From: Microbacterium sp.
GTDB lineage: Bacteria > Actinomycetota > Actinomycetes > Actinomycetales > Microbacteriaceae
Length of the DNA stretch: 64,000 bases
Direction of reading: 5' to 3'
Assembly: GCA_017306415.1 (NCBI GenBank)
Contig: JAFKIL010000003.1
Location: forward strand, 558,001 to 622,000
The position numbers and the translations under genes are program-made. The notes beneath the pieces are model-generated. The model was not told where the DNA came from. It made no database searches and saw only the letters and a list, made by a program, of their open reading frames with translations. Below, one piece after another: positions 1 through 7,315 of the stretch. Each line of letters opens with the position of its first letter. Position 1 is the first letter of the stretch.

Positions 1-2
1 GG

Positions 3-206
3 GAGCTCATGGCCGTCTCCGTCGCGATCACCACGCAGTGCGGCTACTGCATCGACTTCCACGCGAACGCGGCCGTCACGGCCGGTGCCACCGAGGCGGA
101 GCTCGCCGAGGCGGCGTGGGTGGCCACCGCCATCCGTGCCGGGGGCGGCTACGCGCACGGCCGCCTGGCGTTCCGCCTCGCCGGCATCGACCCGCACGGG
201 CACTGA
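3..206 (+). CDS. AhpD / carboxymuconolactone decarboxylase-like protein (3' part)
   Basis: Only the C-terminal 67 or so codons are in the window; the frame is open to the left edge, so the start lies upstream. The visible segment contains CGYC followed by IDFHANAA. This is the CxxC-x3-H signature of AhpD-like alkylhydroperoxidase/carboxymuconolactone decarboxylase folds, in which the two cysteines and the histidine form a thiol redox or proton-relay site. The segment ends shortly after the signature helix, as expected for the second half of this small all-alpha domain. An ATG at position 9 is in frame, but it falls inside the conserved helix leading to the CxxC and is probably internal. The next gene is convergent, so nothing more can be said about the operon. 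Confidence 0.7.
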   Translation, partial: ELMAVSVAITTQCGYCIDFHANAAVTAGATEAELAEAAWVATAIRAGGGYAHGRLAFRLAGIDPHGH

Positions 207-248
207 CCGCTCGCGGCACCAGGACCCACGGTCGGAGGGATGCCGCGC

Positions 249-2237
249 CTACCCCTCGTCCGCCACGCGGTAAGCCAGCTCCACGGCCTCGTGGATCGCG
301 GCGTCGATGTTCCGGGGCGAGAGCGCGTCGCCGATGACGATCGGCGCGTCGGCCGCCCCGGCCGGGATGACGGCCGTGCGCGGCTCGATGGCGACGACCG
401 CGTCCAGGCCCTCGAGCACGCGCGGCACGGCGGAGCGGAACCCGTCCCTCAGTACGACGCCGGTGCCGTCGTACGAGGTCACGCGGTGCCGGACGTGCGG
501 GACGACACCCCCGTGCGCGTCGAGCCGTTCCAGGAGCAGCCCGCGGTCGTAGCCGGCACCGACGTGCGGGAACACCGTCTCGAAGGGCGTCACGAGGTGG
601 AGCTCGCGAACCGCGGGGAGGAGGCCCAGGACGACGCCGGACGCATAGGCGGTGCCATCCGCGTCGACGACGGCGATCCGGTCTCCCAGGCGCTCCGGAT
701 GCGCCAGCGCGTCGAGCGGGTCGACCACCTCGTGCGCGGCAGGGCCGGCCCACGCCCCAGCGCCCGCGAGTTCTCCGACGGCGCCGGACCGCGCACCGGT
801 CGCGATCACCACGCGGTCGGCGGGAATGCTCTGCAGCTCCTCGGCCGACGTCTCCACGCCGGTCCGCACGTCGACCCCGCGGGCCCGCAGGTCGCGCAGG
901 AGATCCGCCAGCAGCAGCCCGGCGCTCTCCCGCCCGGGCACCCTCGCCGCATGCCTCAGCTGCCCGCCGAGCTCCGGCGCCCGTTCCCGGAGGCGCACCC
1001 GGTGCCCGTCGCGCGCGAGCTCGATCGCCGCCCGCATGCCGGCCGGACCGCCGCCGAGCACCAGCCAGTCCGACGGCGACGCCGCCTCCGCCCGCGGGCC
1101 GCGCTCCCGCTCCCGCCCGGCGACCGGGTTGACCGTGCAGGTGACGGGCAGTCCGCGGCTCCCTCGGCCGAGGCATCCCTGGTTCAGGCGGATGCAGTGC
1201 TGGATCTCGTCGGCGCGCCCCTCGGCGAGCTTGCGGGCGAGGTCGGGGTCGGCGAGCTGCGCGCGCGTGAGCGCGACCATGTCGGCGATGCCCGAGTCCA
1301 CGACCTCCGCGGCCTGCTCGACCGATGTCGCCGCGCCGACGCCGAAGACGGGGACGTCGGGGTTCGCCGCCTTCACCGCGGCGACCTCCTCGCGCAGCCA
1401 GGCGACCGGCATGGCCGACGACGGGAACACGTAGTGCACGTTGTGGTACCCGCCGGCGGCGAGGTCGAGGAAATCGATCCGCGCCTCCGCGCGCAGGGCG
1501 GCGATGATCGCCCGGCAGTCCGCGGCATCGAGGCCGTCGGGATGGAACTCGTTCGCGACGATGCGGATGCCGACGGTGAAGTCGTCGCCGACCCGTGACC
1601 GCACGGCGCGGAGCACCTCGCGGGGGAACCGCGTCCGGCCATCGACGTCGCCGCCGAACTCGTCCGTCCGCGCGTTGTAGAGCGGGGAGAGGAACTGGTG
1701 CAGCAGGTACCCGTGCGCCATGTGGATCTCGACGCCGTCGAATCCCCCGTCGCGCGCGAGTGCCGCGCTGCGCGCCCATCCGTCGACGAGCTCCGCGATG
1801 TCGCGCCGGCTCGCGGCGCGCGTGGCGTGGCCGGTGGAGGGCGAGAGAAGTCGCGACGGCGCGGAGACGGCGCGCGGCCCGTCCGGACCGTCGGGCTGAG
1901 CCTGCGCGCCGTGGTGGTTGAGCTGCACGAGGATCCGCGCACCCTCGCGGTGGACCGCGGCGGTCATGCGCCGGTTCGCCGCCACCGACTCCGGTCGGAA
2001 CGCGTCCTCGAAGTTCCGGATCGACCCGCTCGGGTGCACGAAGTGGTTCCCCGCGACGAACAGCGCACAGCCGCCGCGCGCGCGGCGCACGAAGTAGGCG
2101 GTCTCGCGCGCGGACTCCACGCGGTCCGAGTACTGCTTGGAGTGGGCCGCCTGCATGAGGCGGTTCCGCACGTCGAAGGTGCCGATGCGCAACGGCGTGA
2201 ACAGGGACGACGGCGGCGCGGTCGGGAGTCCGGTCAC
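249..2237 (-). CDS. NADH:flavin oxidoreductase / 2,4-dienoyl-CoA reductase-like (FadH/Old Yellow Enzyme family)
   Basis: The 662-residue protein has the two-part architecture of FadH, trimethylamine dehydrogenase and related enzymes. An OYE-type FMN TIM barrel occupies roughly residues 1-345 (LFTPLRIGTFDVRNRL at the start, NARTDEFGG in the middle). A cysteine cluster follows at 348-367, then a Rossmann FAD/NAD(P) domain opening with VLGGGPAGMRAA near residue 392. Family members bind FMN, 4Fe-4S and FAD and pass electrons from NAD(P)H to enoyl or related substrates; the substrate here is unknown. Unusually, the second of the four expected Fe-S cysteines is leucine (CIRLNQGC instead of CIxCNQxC). 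It starts with GTG at 2237, 3 nt after the stop of the upstream thioesterase gene, so the two are probably co-transcribed and may act in acyl-CoA or steroid/terpenoid breakdown (inference). Confidence 0.85.
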   Translation of the reverse strand: MTGLPTAPPSSLFTPLRIGTFDVRNRLMQAAHSKQYSDRVESARETAYFVRRARGGCALFVAGNHFVHPSGSIRNFEDAFRPESVAANRRMTAAVHREGARILVQLNHHGAQAQPDGPDGPRAVSAPSRLLSPSTGHATRAASRRDIAELVDGWARSAALARDGGFDGVEIHMAHGYLLHQFLSPLYNARTDEFGGDVDGRTRFPREVLRAVRSRVGDDFTVGIRIVANEFHPDGLDAADCRAIIAALRAEARIDFLDLAAGGYHNVHYVFPSSAMPVAWLREEVAAVKAANPDVPVFGVGAATSVEQAAEVVDSGIADMVALTRAQLADPDLARKLAEGRADEIQHCIRLNQGCLGRGSRGLPVTCTVNPVAGRERERGPRAEAASPSDWLVLGGGPAGMRAAIELARDGHRVRLRERAPELGGQLRHAARVPGRESAGLLLADLLRDLRARGVDVRTGVETSAEELQSIPADRVVIATGARSGAVGELAGAGAWAGPAAHEVVDPLDALAHPERLGDRIAVVDADGTAYASGVVLGLLPAVRELHLVTPFETVFPHVGAGYDRGLLLERLDAHGGVVPHVRHRVTSYDGTGVVLRDGFRSAVPRVLEGLDAVVAIEPRTAVIPAGAADAPIVIGDALSPRNIDAAIHEAVELAYRVADEG

Positions 2238-2240
2238 GCG

Positions 2241-3248
2241 TCAGTCCTCGAGGGTGAGCGATGCGGGGATCGGGACGATGTGCTCGCGCAGCCGGATGAT
2301 CTCGCGCGCGTGCTCCCACAGCCGGACGTCCCCCTCGGCCGTCGGCTGCCACGGCGGCACCGGCCGGGCGGAGCCGCCGTCATCCGGCACCACGAACACG
2401 CTCATGCACTGGGTGGTGAGGGTGAGGGCATCCGGTTCGCGCGGGTCCGCCGACGACACGCGGATGCTCAGGTGCATGCTGTGCGCCGACGTGTAGATGA
2501 TGCGCGCATCGACCTCGACGAGGTCGCCGATGCGGACGGGGGCGAAGAAGTGGATGCCGCCGGAGTAGACCGCGACAGCCGTGCTCGCGGCGTCCCCGTC
2601 GCGGGCCCACGATGCCGCGCACGCGTAGGCCGCCTCGTCGATCCACCGCATGACCGTCCCGCCGTGCGCGTTCCCGCCCCAGTTCACGACGCCGGGCGGA
2701 ACGAGGAAGCGCATCGTGACGCGTGGAGCCTCACTGGGACCGCCGTAGTCCTCGTCGAGCATGAGCCGCTTGATCTCGGCCCGCGCGGGCATGCGGTCGA
2801 TCGCCGCGGCCGCCAGCTTCCGGTCGGACCTCGACACGGGCGTCCACGCGGGCACCGCGGTCGGGCGGCCGTCGGCCCCCTTCGCGACGAAGACCAGGAT
2901 GCACGTGGTCGCGGGCGTGTAGGCGTGCGACGAGACCTCCGACGACGACACCGTCACGACGACGTGCATGCTGCTGCGCCCGGTGTGGATGAGCCGCGCC
3001 TGCACCTCGATGAGGCTGCCCGGCGCGATCGGGCGGCGGTGACGGACGTTTCCGACGTAGGCCGTGACGCAGTACGCGCCCGCCCAGCCCACGGCGCAGG
3101 CGTACCCCGCCTTGTCGATCCACTCCATGACGCTGCCCGCGGCCACCGACCGCCCGCCCGCTGCCGTGTCCGCCGGTGCGGCGAGGAAGCGCAGGGTGAT
3201 GCGGTCGTCGCGCCTCGTCGCGCGGCCGGGCGCGTTCGCCATCGTCAC
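2241..3248 (-). CDS. Acyl-CoA thioesterase, double-hotdog
   Basis: The 335 residues contain two tandem hotdog domains (about 15-150 and 180-310). Each has the pattern of acyl-CoA hydrolases: a G-x-V/S-MEWID-KAGYACA or G-G-T-VMRWIDEAAYACA helix, then a V-I-E-V-A-R-I-H-T-G-R-S-SMH strand. The repeated 'W-I-D-x-A-Y-A-C-A' and 'SMH' elements in both halves show an internal duplication, typical of Acot7/Acot12-like hydrolases that cleave acyl-CoA to free acid and CoA in the cytoplasm. The start is GTG 3248, 6 nt after a TAGGCT -10 box, suggesting a leaderless message; an ATG two codons later is an alternative. The downstream FadH-like oxidoreductase begins 3 nt after its stop, so these form a two-gene operon. 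Confidence 0.85.
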   Translation of the reverse strand: MTMANAPGRATRRDDRITLRFLAAPADTAAGGRSVAAGSVMEWIDKAGYACAVGWAGAYCVTAYVGNVRHRRPIAPGSLIEVQARLIHTGRSSMHVVVTVSSSEVSSHAYTPATTCILVFVAKGADGRPTAVPAWTPVSRSDRKLAAAAIDRMPARAEIKRLMLDEDYGGPSEAPRVTMRFLVPPGVVNWGGNAHGGTVMRWIDEAAYACAASWARDGDAASTAVAVYSGGIHFFAPVRIGDLVEVDARIIYTSAHSMHLSIRVSSADPREPDALTLTTQCMSVFVVPDDGGSARPVPPWQPTAEGDVRLWEHAREIIRLREHIVPIPASLTLED

Positions 3249-3254
3249 GGCGCG

Positions 3255-3260
3255 AGCCTA
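3255..3260 (-). promoter_or_regulatory. -10 box of the thioesterase/oxidoreductase operon (leaderless type)
   Basis: TAGGCT on the minus strand ends 6 nt before the GTG start at 3248, the spacing seen for leaderless actinobacterial transcripts. No convincing -35 hexamer is visible. Confidence 0.5.
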
Positions 3261-3292
3261 TCGGGAGACGGATGCCGCGTGCGCGGCGCGCG

Positions 3293-4327
3293 TCAGCGGA
3301 TGCCGGATCCCGCTTCCGCGCCCGCGAAGAAGCCGACGCCGAGGTCGGCGTGGTCCACGAAGACGCCGTCGACCCCGGCATCCCGGATCAGCGCCCATTC
3401 GGCCTCGTAGGCGCCGAACGCGGCCGGGCCGCCGCGGCCGCGGAACTGCCCCACGAGGAAGCGGTTCTCGGGCCGGCACGTCCACGTGAAGACCCGCAGC
3501 CCTCGCTCCTGCGCGTCGGCGGGGATGCGCGAGGGCCCGGTGGCGTGACCGAGCCGGTCGGGCGCGAGGATCATGCGCTTGTCGACGCTGATCCCGTCGA
3601 CGCGGCCGACGAGCTCGTCGAGGCCCGCGGGGGACGCGGTCTGCGGGTACGTGCGGGCGGCCCTGCCCTGCGCGGCGAGCAGGTCGAACGGACGTCCGGA
3701 CGCCTCGAGCAGGTAGACGTAGCTCCCGCGCACGCCGTGCTCGCGCACCCGTGCCAGCACGGTCGACTCGAACGACTCGACGACGAGCGGCAGCTCCCCC
3801 GCAGACCACCCCGCCTCACGCAACTCGGCCGCCAGCAGCGCCGCGACATCCCAGCCGAGGCCCGCGAAGTAGGTCGCGTGCTTGATCTCGACGACGACGC
3901 CGATCTCGCGGCCCTGGGCGAGCGACGCGGCACGGACGAGGTCGAGCACGTCGCGAAGCCGCAGGATCGGCTGCTGCCCGTCGAACGTCGCGCTGGCCGG
4001 CCGGATCTCCGGCAGTCGCTCCACCGCGCGCAGCGTGGACAGCTCGTCCCACGTGAAGTCCTCCGCGAACCAGCCGGTGAGGGCCTCGCCGTCGACGGTC
4101 TTCGTCGTGCGGCGATCGGCGAACGCGGGCCGCGTCGCGACATCCGTCGTGCCGGAGATCTCGTTCTCGTGCCGGACGACGAGCACGCCGTCGCGCGAGA
4201 CGACGATGTCGGGCTCGACGGCGTCGACGCCCATCTCGAGCGCGAGGTCGTACGACGAGCGCGAGTGCTCGGGACGGTACCCGGGCGCACCCCGATGGCC
4301 GATCACGAGCGGGGGCCGTCGGGTCAC
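3293..4327 (-). CDS. Glycerophosphodiester phosphodiesterase family protein
   Basis: The 344-residue protein opens with VIGHRGAPGYRPEHS and continues with VDAVEPDIVVSRDGVLVVRH. These carry the GDPD signature: His11, Arg12 and Gly13, the metal ligands Glu38 and Asp40, and catalytic His53, on a TIM barrel. The family hydrolyses glycerophosphodiesters (deacylated phospholipids, sometimes teichoic acid) to glycerol-3-phosphate and an alcohol. The barrel closes with GVDGVFVDHADLGV near residue 325, so the domain is complete. No signal peptide is evident, which favours a cytoplasmic enzyme. The GTG start at 4327 lies 6 nt behind a TACGCT -10 box. It is divergent from the Bax inhibitor gene, and its 3' end is 44 nt from the thioesterase operon. 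Alternative substrate classes in the family cannot be excluded. Confidence 0.88.
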   Translation of the reverse strand: MTRRPPLVIGHRGAPGYRPEHSRSSYDLALEMGVDAVEPDIVVSRDGVLVVRHENEISGTTDVATRPAFADRRTTKTVDGEALTGWFAEDFTWDELSTLRAVERLPEIRPASATFDGQQPILRLRDVLDLVRAASLAQGREIGVVVEIKHATYFAGLGWDVAALLAAELREAGWSAGELPLVVESFESTVLARVREHGVRGSYVYLLEASGRPFDLLAAQGRAARTYPQTASPAGLDELVGRVDGISVDKRMILAPDRLGHATGPSRIPADAQERGLRVFTWTCRPENRFLVGQFRGRGGPAAFGAYEAEWALIRDAGVDGVFVDHADLGVGFFAGAEAGSGIR

Positions 4328-4333
4328 CGTTCC

Positions 4334-4339
4334 AGCGTA
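4334..4339 (-). promoter_or_regulatory. -10 box of the glycerophosphodiesterase gene (leaderless type)
   Basis: TACGCT on the minus strand lies 6 nt before GTG 4327. Confidence 0.45.
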
Positions 4340-4442
4340 GCCAGCGGGCGACCGCCGACGGCCTCCGTCGCCGGCTGTTCATCTGGGCTCAAAGGGCTCT
4401 CACAGCCGCCTCCCGTGACCCCGCAGCGCGCCCACGGTATCG

Positions 4443-4473
4443 TTGACTAACAGCACGGTGCTGTTCTTACACA
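4443..4473 (+). promoter_or_regulatory. Promoter with embedded 17-bp palindrome, upstream of the Bax inhibitor-1 gene
   Basis: A -35 like TTGACT (4443-4448) is followed by a -10-like region near 4467-4473 (TTACACA). Between them lies a perfect inverted repeat, AACAGCAC-G-GTGCTGTT (4449-4465). Its position in the promoter spacer is that of a repressor operator. The cognate regulator is unknown. Confidence 0.5.
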
Positions 4474-4495
4474 GACATCAGGAGTGTGATCGAGC

Positions 4496-5404
4496 ATGGC
4501 CTCGGCCAACCCCGCATTCAACAATCCCGCGTTCCAGGATCCCCGCGCGGTTCAGTCCTATCCCGGTGGCGCCAAGGCGGCCGGCATCGGCGGCCAGACG
4601 CAGACCGCCGCCGCACAGCAGCAGGCTCAGGCCGCCGCCGTCAATGCACAGCTCGAGGGGCAGTTCGCCGCCCCCGCAGCGGGCGCGGTCGAGACCGACC
4701 GCATGACGGTCGAAGACACCGTCTACAAGACCATCGGCCTGTTCGCCGTCCTCGTCGTGACGGCGGTCGTCGGCTGGGTCTGGTCGATGTCGACGGTCAC
4801 CGGCCCGGGCACCGCCCCGACCATGCTCCCGTGGATCGTGGGCCTCATCGGCGGCTTCGCGCTGGCGATGGTCGTGTCGTTCTCCAAGACGGTGCGTCCC
4901 GCGCTGATCTTCGCGTACGCCGCGTTCGAGGGCCTCTTCGTCGGAGCCATCTCGGCCTTCTTCGAGTACATCTACCCGGGCATCGTCTTCCAGGCGACCC
5001 TCGCCACGCTCGCGGTGGTGGGCGTGACCCTCGCGCTGTTCGCCAGCGGCAAGGTCCGCGCCTCCAAGCGTGCGACCAAGATCTGGATGATCGCGATGAT
5101 CGGCTACCTGGTCTTCTCGCTGGTCAACGTGGTGCTGATGCTCTTCAACGCCCCGATCGCCGGTGGGGCCTTCGGCCTGTACAGCCAGAAGGTGTTCGGC
5201 ATCCCGCTCGGCCTCATCATCGGCGTGCTCGTCGTCATCATGGCGGCGTACTCGCTCGTGCAGGACTTCGACTTCATCCAGCAGGGCGTCCGCAACAAGG
5301 CCCCCCGCAAGTACGGCTGGCTCGGCGGCTTCGGCATCATGGTCACCGTCGTCTGGCTCTACATCGAGATCCTCCGCATCATCGCGATCGCCAGAAGCAA
5401 TTAG
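4496..5404 (+). CDS. Bax inhibitor-1/YccA family membrane protein
   Basis: The 302-residue protein starts with about 75 polar, Ala/Gln-rich residues (NPAFNNPAFQDP, then QAQAAAVNAQLEGQ). Seven hydrophobic segments follow from about residue 83 (IGLFAVLVVTAVVGWVW) to the C-terminus (VTVVWLYIEILRIIAIA). The 'FAYAAFEGLFVGAISAFFE' segment and the long hydrophilic N-terminus match the actinobacterial branch of the Bax inhibitor-1/YccA family. The family includes pH-sensitive calcium-leak channels (BsYetJ) and FtsH-associated proteins (YccA); the role of this branch is not established. The ATG at 4496 is preceded by CAGGAG at -16 to -11. The gene is monocistronic: its own palindrome-containing promoter lies upstream and a hairpin terminator at 5417-5450. 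Confidence 0.85.
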   Translation: MASANPAFNNPAFQDPRAVQSYPGGAKAAGIGGQTQTAAAQQQAQAAAVNAQLEGQFAAPAAGAVETDRMTVEDTVYKTIGLFAVLVVTAVVGWVWSMSTVTGPGTAPTMLPWIVGLIGGFALAMVVSFSKTVRPALIFAYAAFEGLFVGAISAFFEYIYPGIVFQATLATLAVVGVTLALFASGKVRASKRATKIWMIAMIGYLVFSLVNVVLMLFNAPIAGGAFGLYSQKVFGIPLGLIIGVLVVIMAAYSLVQDFDFIQQGVRNKAPRKYGWLGGFGIMVTVVWLYIEILRIIAIARSN

Positions 5405-5416
5405 CGCTGTCGTCGC

Positions 5417-5450
5417 ACGAAGGGGCCGTCCGGAAGGGCGGCCCCTTCGT
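5417..5450 (+). terminator. Hairpin terminator after the Bax inhibitor-1 gene
   Basis: A perfect 11-bp stem (ACGAAGGGGCC at 5417-5427 pairing with GGCCCCTTCGT at 5440-5450) with a 12-nt loop lies 13 nt after the stop. No T-run follows, as is common for high-GC actinobacterial terminators. Confidence 0.7.
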
Positions 5451-5473
5451 CGTCCTGCCCGTCGTCCGCCGCG

Positions 5474-5495
5474 CCGCCGATTCTGCTGTCGGCGG
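5474..5495. repeat. 7-bp inverted repeat upstream of the ClgR/PopR-like gene
   Basis: CCGCCGA (5474-5480) and TCGGCGG (5489-5495) are perfect inverted repeats 8 nt apart, about 30 bp upstream of the TATCGT -10 box. It could be an operator in the -35 region or upstream of it, or a weak hairpin. Confidence 0.35.
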
Positions 5496-5525
5496 AACGG
5501 GGGCGGATGCGGCATCCCGCCGTCC

Positions 5526-5531
5526 TATCGT
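5526..5531 (+). promoter_or_regulatory. -10 box of the ClgR/PopR-like regulator gene (leaderless type)
   Basis: TATCGT ends 6 nt before the ATG at 5538. No Shine-Dalgarno sequence fits in that space, which supports a leaderless message. Confidence 0.5.
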
Positions 5532-5537
5532 GAGCGC

Positions 5538-5897
5538 ATGGCTGAGATCGTCCCGCTGCACCAGCCCTCGTCTCCCTCCGGCACGCACGACCGTCCGCGC
5601 GGCACCGCGCCCACGACCCCGCGACCGGCGGGGCTCGAGCCCCTCTGGCGCGAGGCGGTGGGCGGCGTGCTGCGCCGCGCGCGCCACGACCGCGGCGAGC
5701 GTCTGGCCGACACGGCGCGGCGCTCCGGGGTCTCCCCGCAGTACCTGTCCGAGATGGAGCGCGGGCTCAAGGAGCCGTCGAGCGAGATGCTCGCCGCCGT
5801 CGCGGGGGCGCTCGATCTGACCCTCCTCGACCTTACGGGCGCCGTCGCCGAACAGCTCCGTCCCGCCGCGCCCGCCGCGGTCGTCCGCGCCGCCTGA
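5538..5897 (+). CDS. XRE-family regulator of ClgR/PopR type
   Basis: The 119-residue protein has a disordered N-terminal 35 residues, then an XRE helix-turn-helix at about 40-100 (VGGVLRRARHDRGERLADTA, then VSPQYLSEMERG). The 'YLSE-x-ERG-x-KE-x-SSE-x-L' stretch is the hallmark of actinobacterial ClgR and PopR, activators of clp protease genes. The protein ends ...VVRAA. In Streptomyces, PopR and ClgR are themselves degraded by ClpP1P2 through C-terminal alanines, so this tail may be a degron (family knowledge plus inference). The clpP-like pair lies 1.4 kb downstream on the opposite strand, the expected type of target. ATG 5538 is chosen because it lies 6 nt after a -10 box; a longer frame upstream has no support. 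It could instead be an unrelated XRE regulator; the genomic pairing argues against that. Confidence 0.75.
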   Translation: MAEIVPLHQPSSPSGTHDRPRGTAPTTPRPAGLEPLWREAVGGVLRRARHDRGERLADTARRSGVSPQYLSEMERGLKEPSSEMLAAVAGALDLTLLDLTGAVAEQLRPAAPAAVVRAA

Positions 5898-5921
5898 CCG
5901 CCCCCACACCCCTCCTCCCCC

Positions 5922-5989
5922 ATCCGTTTACGGACGGAACACGCCGTCGAGTGGTCGGCGCACGCGGCGTGTCCAGTCCGTAAACGGAT
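5922..5989. repeat. Large imperfect inverted repeat containing two TCCGTWWACGGA sites
   Basis: The arms are 25 nt (5922-5946 and 5965-5989) with 23 of 25 positions matching and an 18-nt loop. Each arm carries a 12-bp palindrome-like site, TCCGT-TT-ACGGA at 5923-5934 and TCCGT-AA-ACGGA at 5977-5988, centred 54 bp apart. The right site falls where the -35 of the downstream polymerase gene should be. It could be a two-site operator, a terminator for the regulator gene, or both. Confidence 0.6.
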
Positions 5990-6003
5990 TGGGCGAGGGC
6001 GAG

Positions 6004-6009
6004 TAGCGT
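6004..6009 (+). promoter_or_regulatory. -10 box of the LigD-type polymerase gene (leaderless type)
   Basis: TAGCGT ends 7 nt before the GTG at 6017, which favours that start over the in-frame GTG at 6008 that overlaps the box. Confidence 0.45.
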
Positions 6010-6016
6010 GGCGGGC

Positions 6017-7240
6017 GTGAGCGGCGCAGACGAGATGTACCTCGAGGTCGACGGACACGACGTGCGCGTGTCGCATCCCGACAAGGTCGTCTTCCCCGAG
6101 CCGGGCCTGACCAAGCTCGACCTCGTCCGGTACTACGTGGCGGTCGCGGACGGCGCCCTCCGGGGCGCAGGCGGACGGCCGATGGTGCTGAAGCGCTTCG
6201 TGAAGGGCATCGAGGCCGAGCCCTTCTTCCAGAAGCGCGTGCCCGATCACCCCGACTACATCGACACCGCGGTGCTGCGGTACGCGTCCGGCAGTTCGGC
6301 CGAAGAGGCGGTGGTGCGGAATGCCGCCGGGCTCGCCTGGGTCGTGAACCTCGGATGCCTCGACCTCAACCCGCACGGCGTGCGCGCCGAAGACCTCGAC
6401 CACCCCGATGAGCTGCGCGTCGACCTGGACCCGATGCCGGGCGTGGACTGGAGTCAGATCGTCGACGTGGCCTTCGTCGCGCGCGAGGTGCTCGACGACC
6501 ACGGGCTCGTCGGGTGGCCGAAGACGAGCGGCTCGCGCGGCCTCCACATCCTGGTCCGCATCGCACCCGACCACGATTTCAAGGCCGTGCGCCTGGCGGC
6601 CGAGACGCTCGCGCGCGAGGTCGAGAACCGCGCCCCGGGCCTGGCCACCGCCCGGTGGTGGAAGGAGGAGCGTGGCGAGAGCGTCTTCGTCGACTTCAAC
6701 CAGAACGCGAAGGACCGGACGGTGGCATCCGCCTACTCCGTGCGGCCGCGACCGGATGCCCGCGTCTCGACGCCGCTGGACTGGGACGAGGTGCGCTCAC
6801 GCCGGCCCGAGGAGTTCACGGTGCGAACGGTGCTCGCGCGGTTCGCGGAGCGAGGCGACCCGCACGCCGGGATCGACGACGCGATCGGCACGCTCGATGG
6901 CCTGCTGCGGCTCGCCGACGAGCTCGGGCCGGCGGAGAAGCCGCCGCGCGGGTCCAGCGGCGACGGCCGCCGCGTGTCGACCATGCCGCTCATCGAGGTC
7001 GCCCGGACCAAGACGAAGCCCGAGGCCGAGCAGGCACTCGCGCAGTGGCGCGGCGCCCACCCCGCGGCATCCGCCCTGCTGCATCCCGCCGATGCGCTGA
7101 TCGACGGGATGCGCGGGTCGAGCTCGCTCTGGTACCGGGTGCGCATCAACCTGCAGCACGTCCCCGAGGCGGAGCGCCCGGAGCAGGAGCCGCTCCTCGA
7201 CGACTACGACCCGCCCTGGGGCCCCTCCACGCATCGCTGA
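6017..7240 (+). CDS. LigD-type primase-polymerase domain protein (stand-alone PolDom)
   Basis: The 407-residue protein covers an archaeo-eukaryotic primase-type polymerase domain as found in LigD, the bacterial non-homologous end-joining ligase. Visible markers are the opening VRVSHPDKVVFPEPGLTK, the metal-binding DLD motif (about Asp136/Asp138, in RVDLDPMPG), the SGSRGLHI motif near 171-178 and VFVDFNQNAKDRT near 225. It adds nucleotides, often ribonucleotides, at DNA ends. No ligase or phosphoesterase domain is attached and no ku gene is in the window, so it is a split or solo form. The last 110 residues are a loosely conserved tail. GTG 6017 is preferred because a TAGCGT box sits 7 nt upstream. 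It lies between the PopR-like regulator and the convergent clpP pair, and its promoter overlaps the inverted-repeat sites at 5922-5989. Confidence 0.85.
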   Translation: MSGADEMYLEVDGHDVRVSHPDKVVFPEPGLTKLDLVRYYVAVADGALRGAGGRPMVLKRFVKGIEAEPFFQKRVPDHPDYIDTAVLRYASGSSAEEAVVRNAAGLAWVVNLGCLDLNPHGVRAEDLDHPDELRVDLDPMPGVDWSQIVDVAFVAREVLDDHGLVGWPKTSGSRGLHILVRIAPDHDFKAVRLAAETLAREVENRAPGLATARWWKEERGESVFVDFNQNAKDRTVASAYSVRPRPDARVSTPLDWDEVRSRRPEEFTVRTVLARFAERGDPHAGIDDAIGTLDGLLRLADELGPAEKPPRGSSGDGRRVSTMPLIEVARTKTKPEAEQALAQWRGAHPAASALLHPADALIDGMRGSSSLWYRVRINLQHVPEAERPEQEPLLDDYDPPWGPSTHR

Positions 7241-7315
7241 CGCGCTGCGCGGAGCCTCTGGCGCCAGGGGCCCGGGCGGGCAGGACCTGGCCGGGCCGCT
7301 CCTGAGGCGGAGTGA

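Noticed and set aside
76-2352. A 758-codon minus-strand frame overlapping the FadH-like gene
   Set aside because: It is a frame-shifted shadow of the oxidoreductase with Arg/Pro-rich translation; the real gene has complete FMN, Fe-S and FAD motifs.
6008-6016. GTG 6008 as the start of the LigD-type polymerase
   Set aside because: It overlaps the TAGCGT -10 box; GTG 6017 has the leaderless spacing seen in other genes here.
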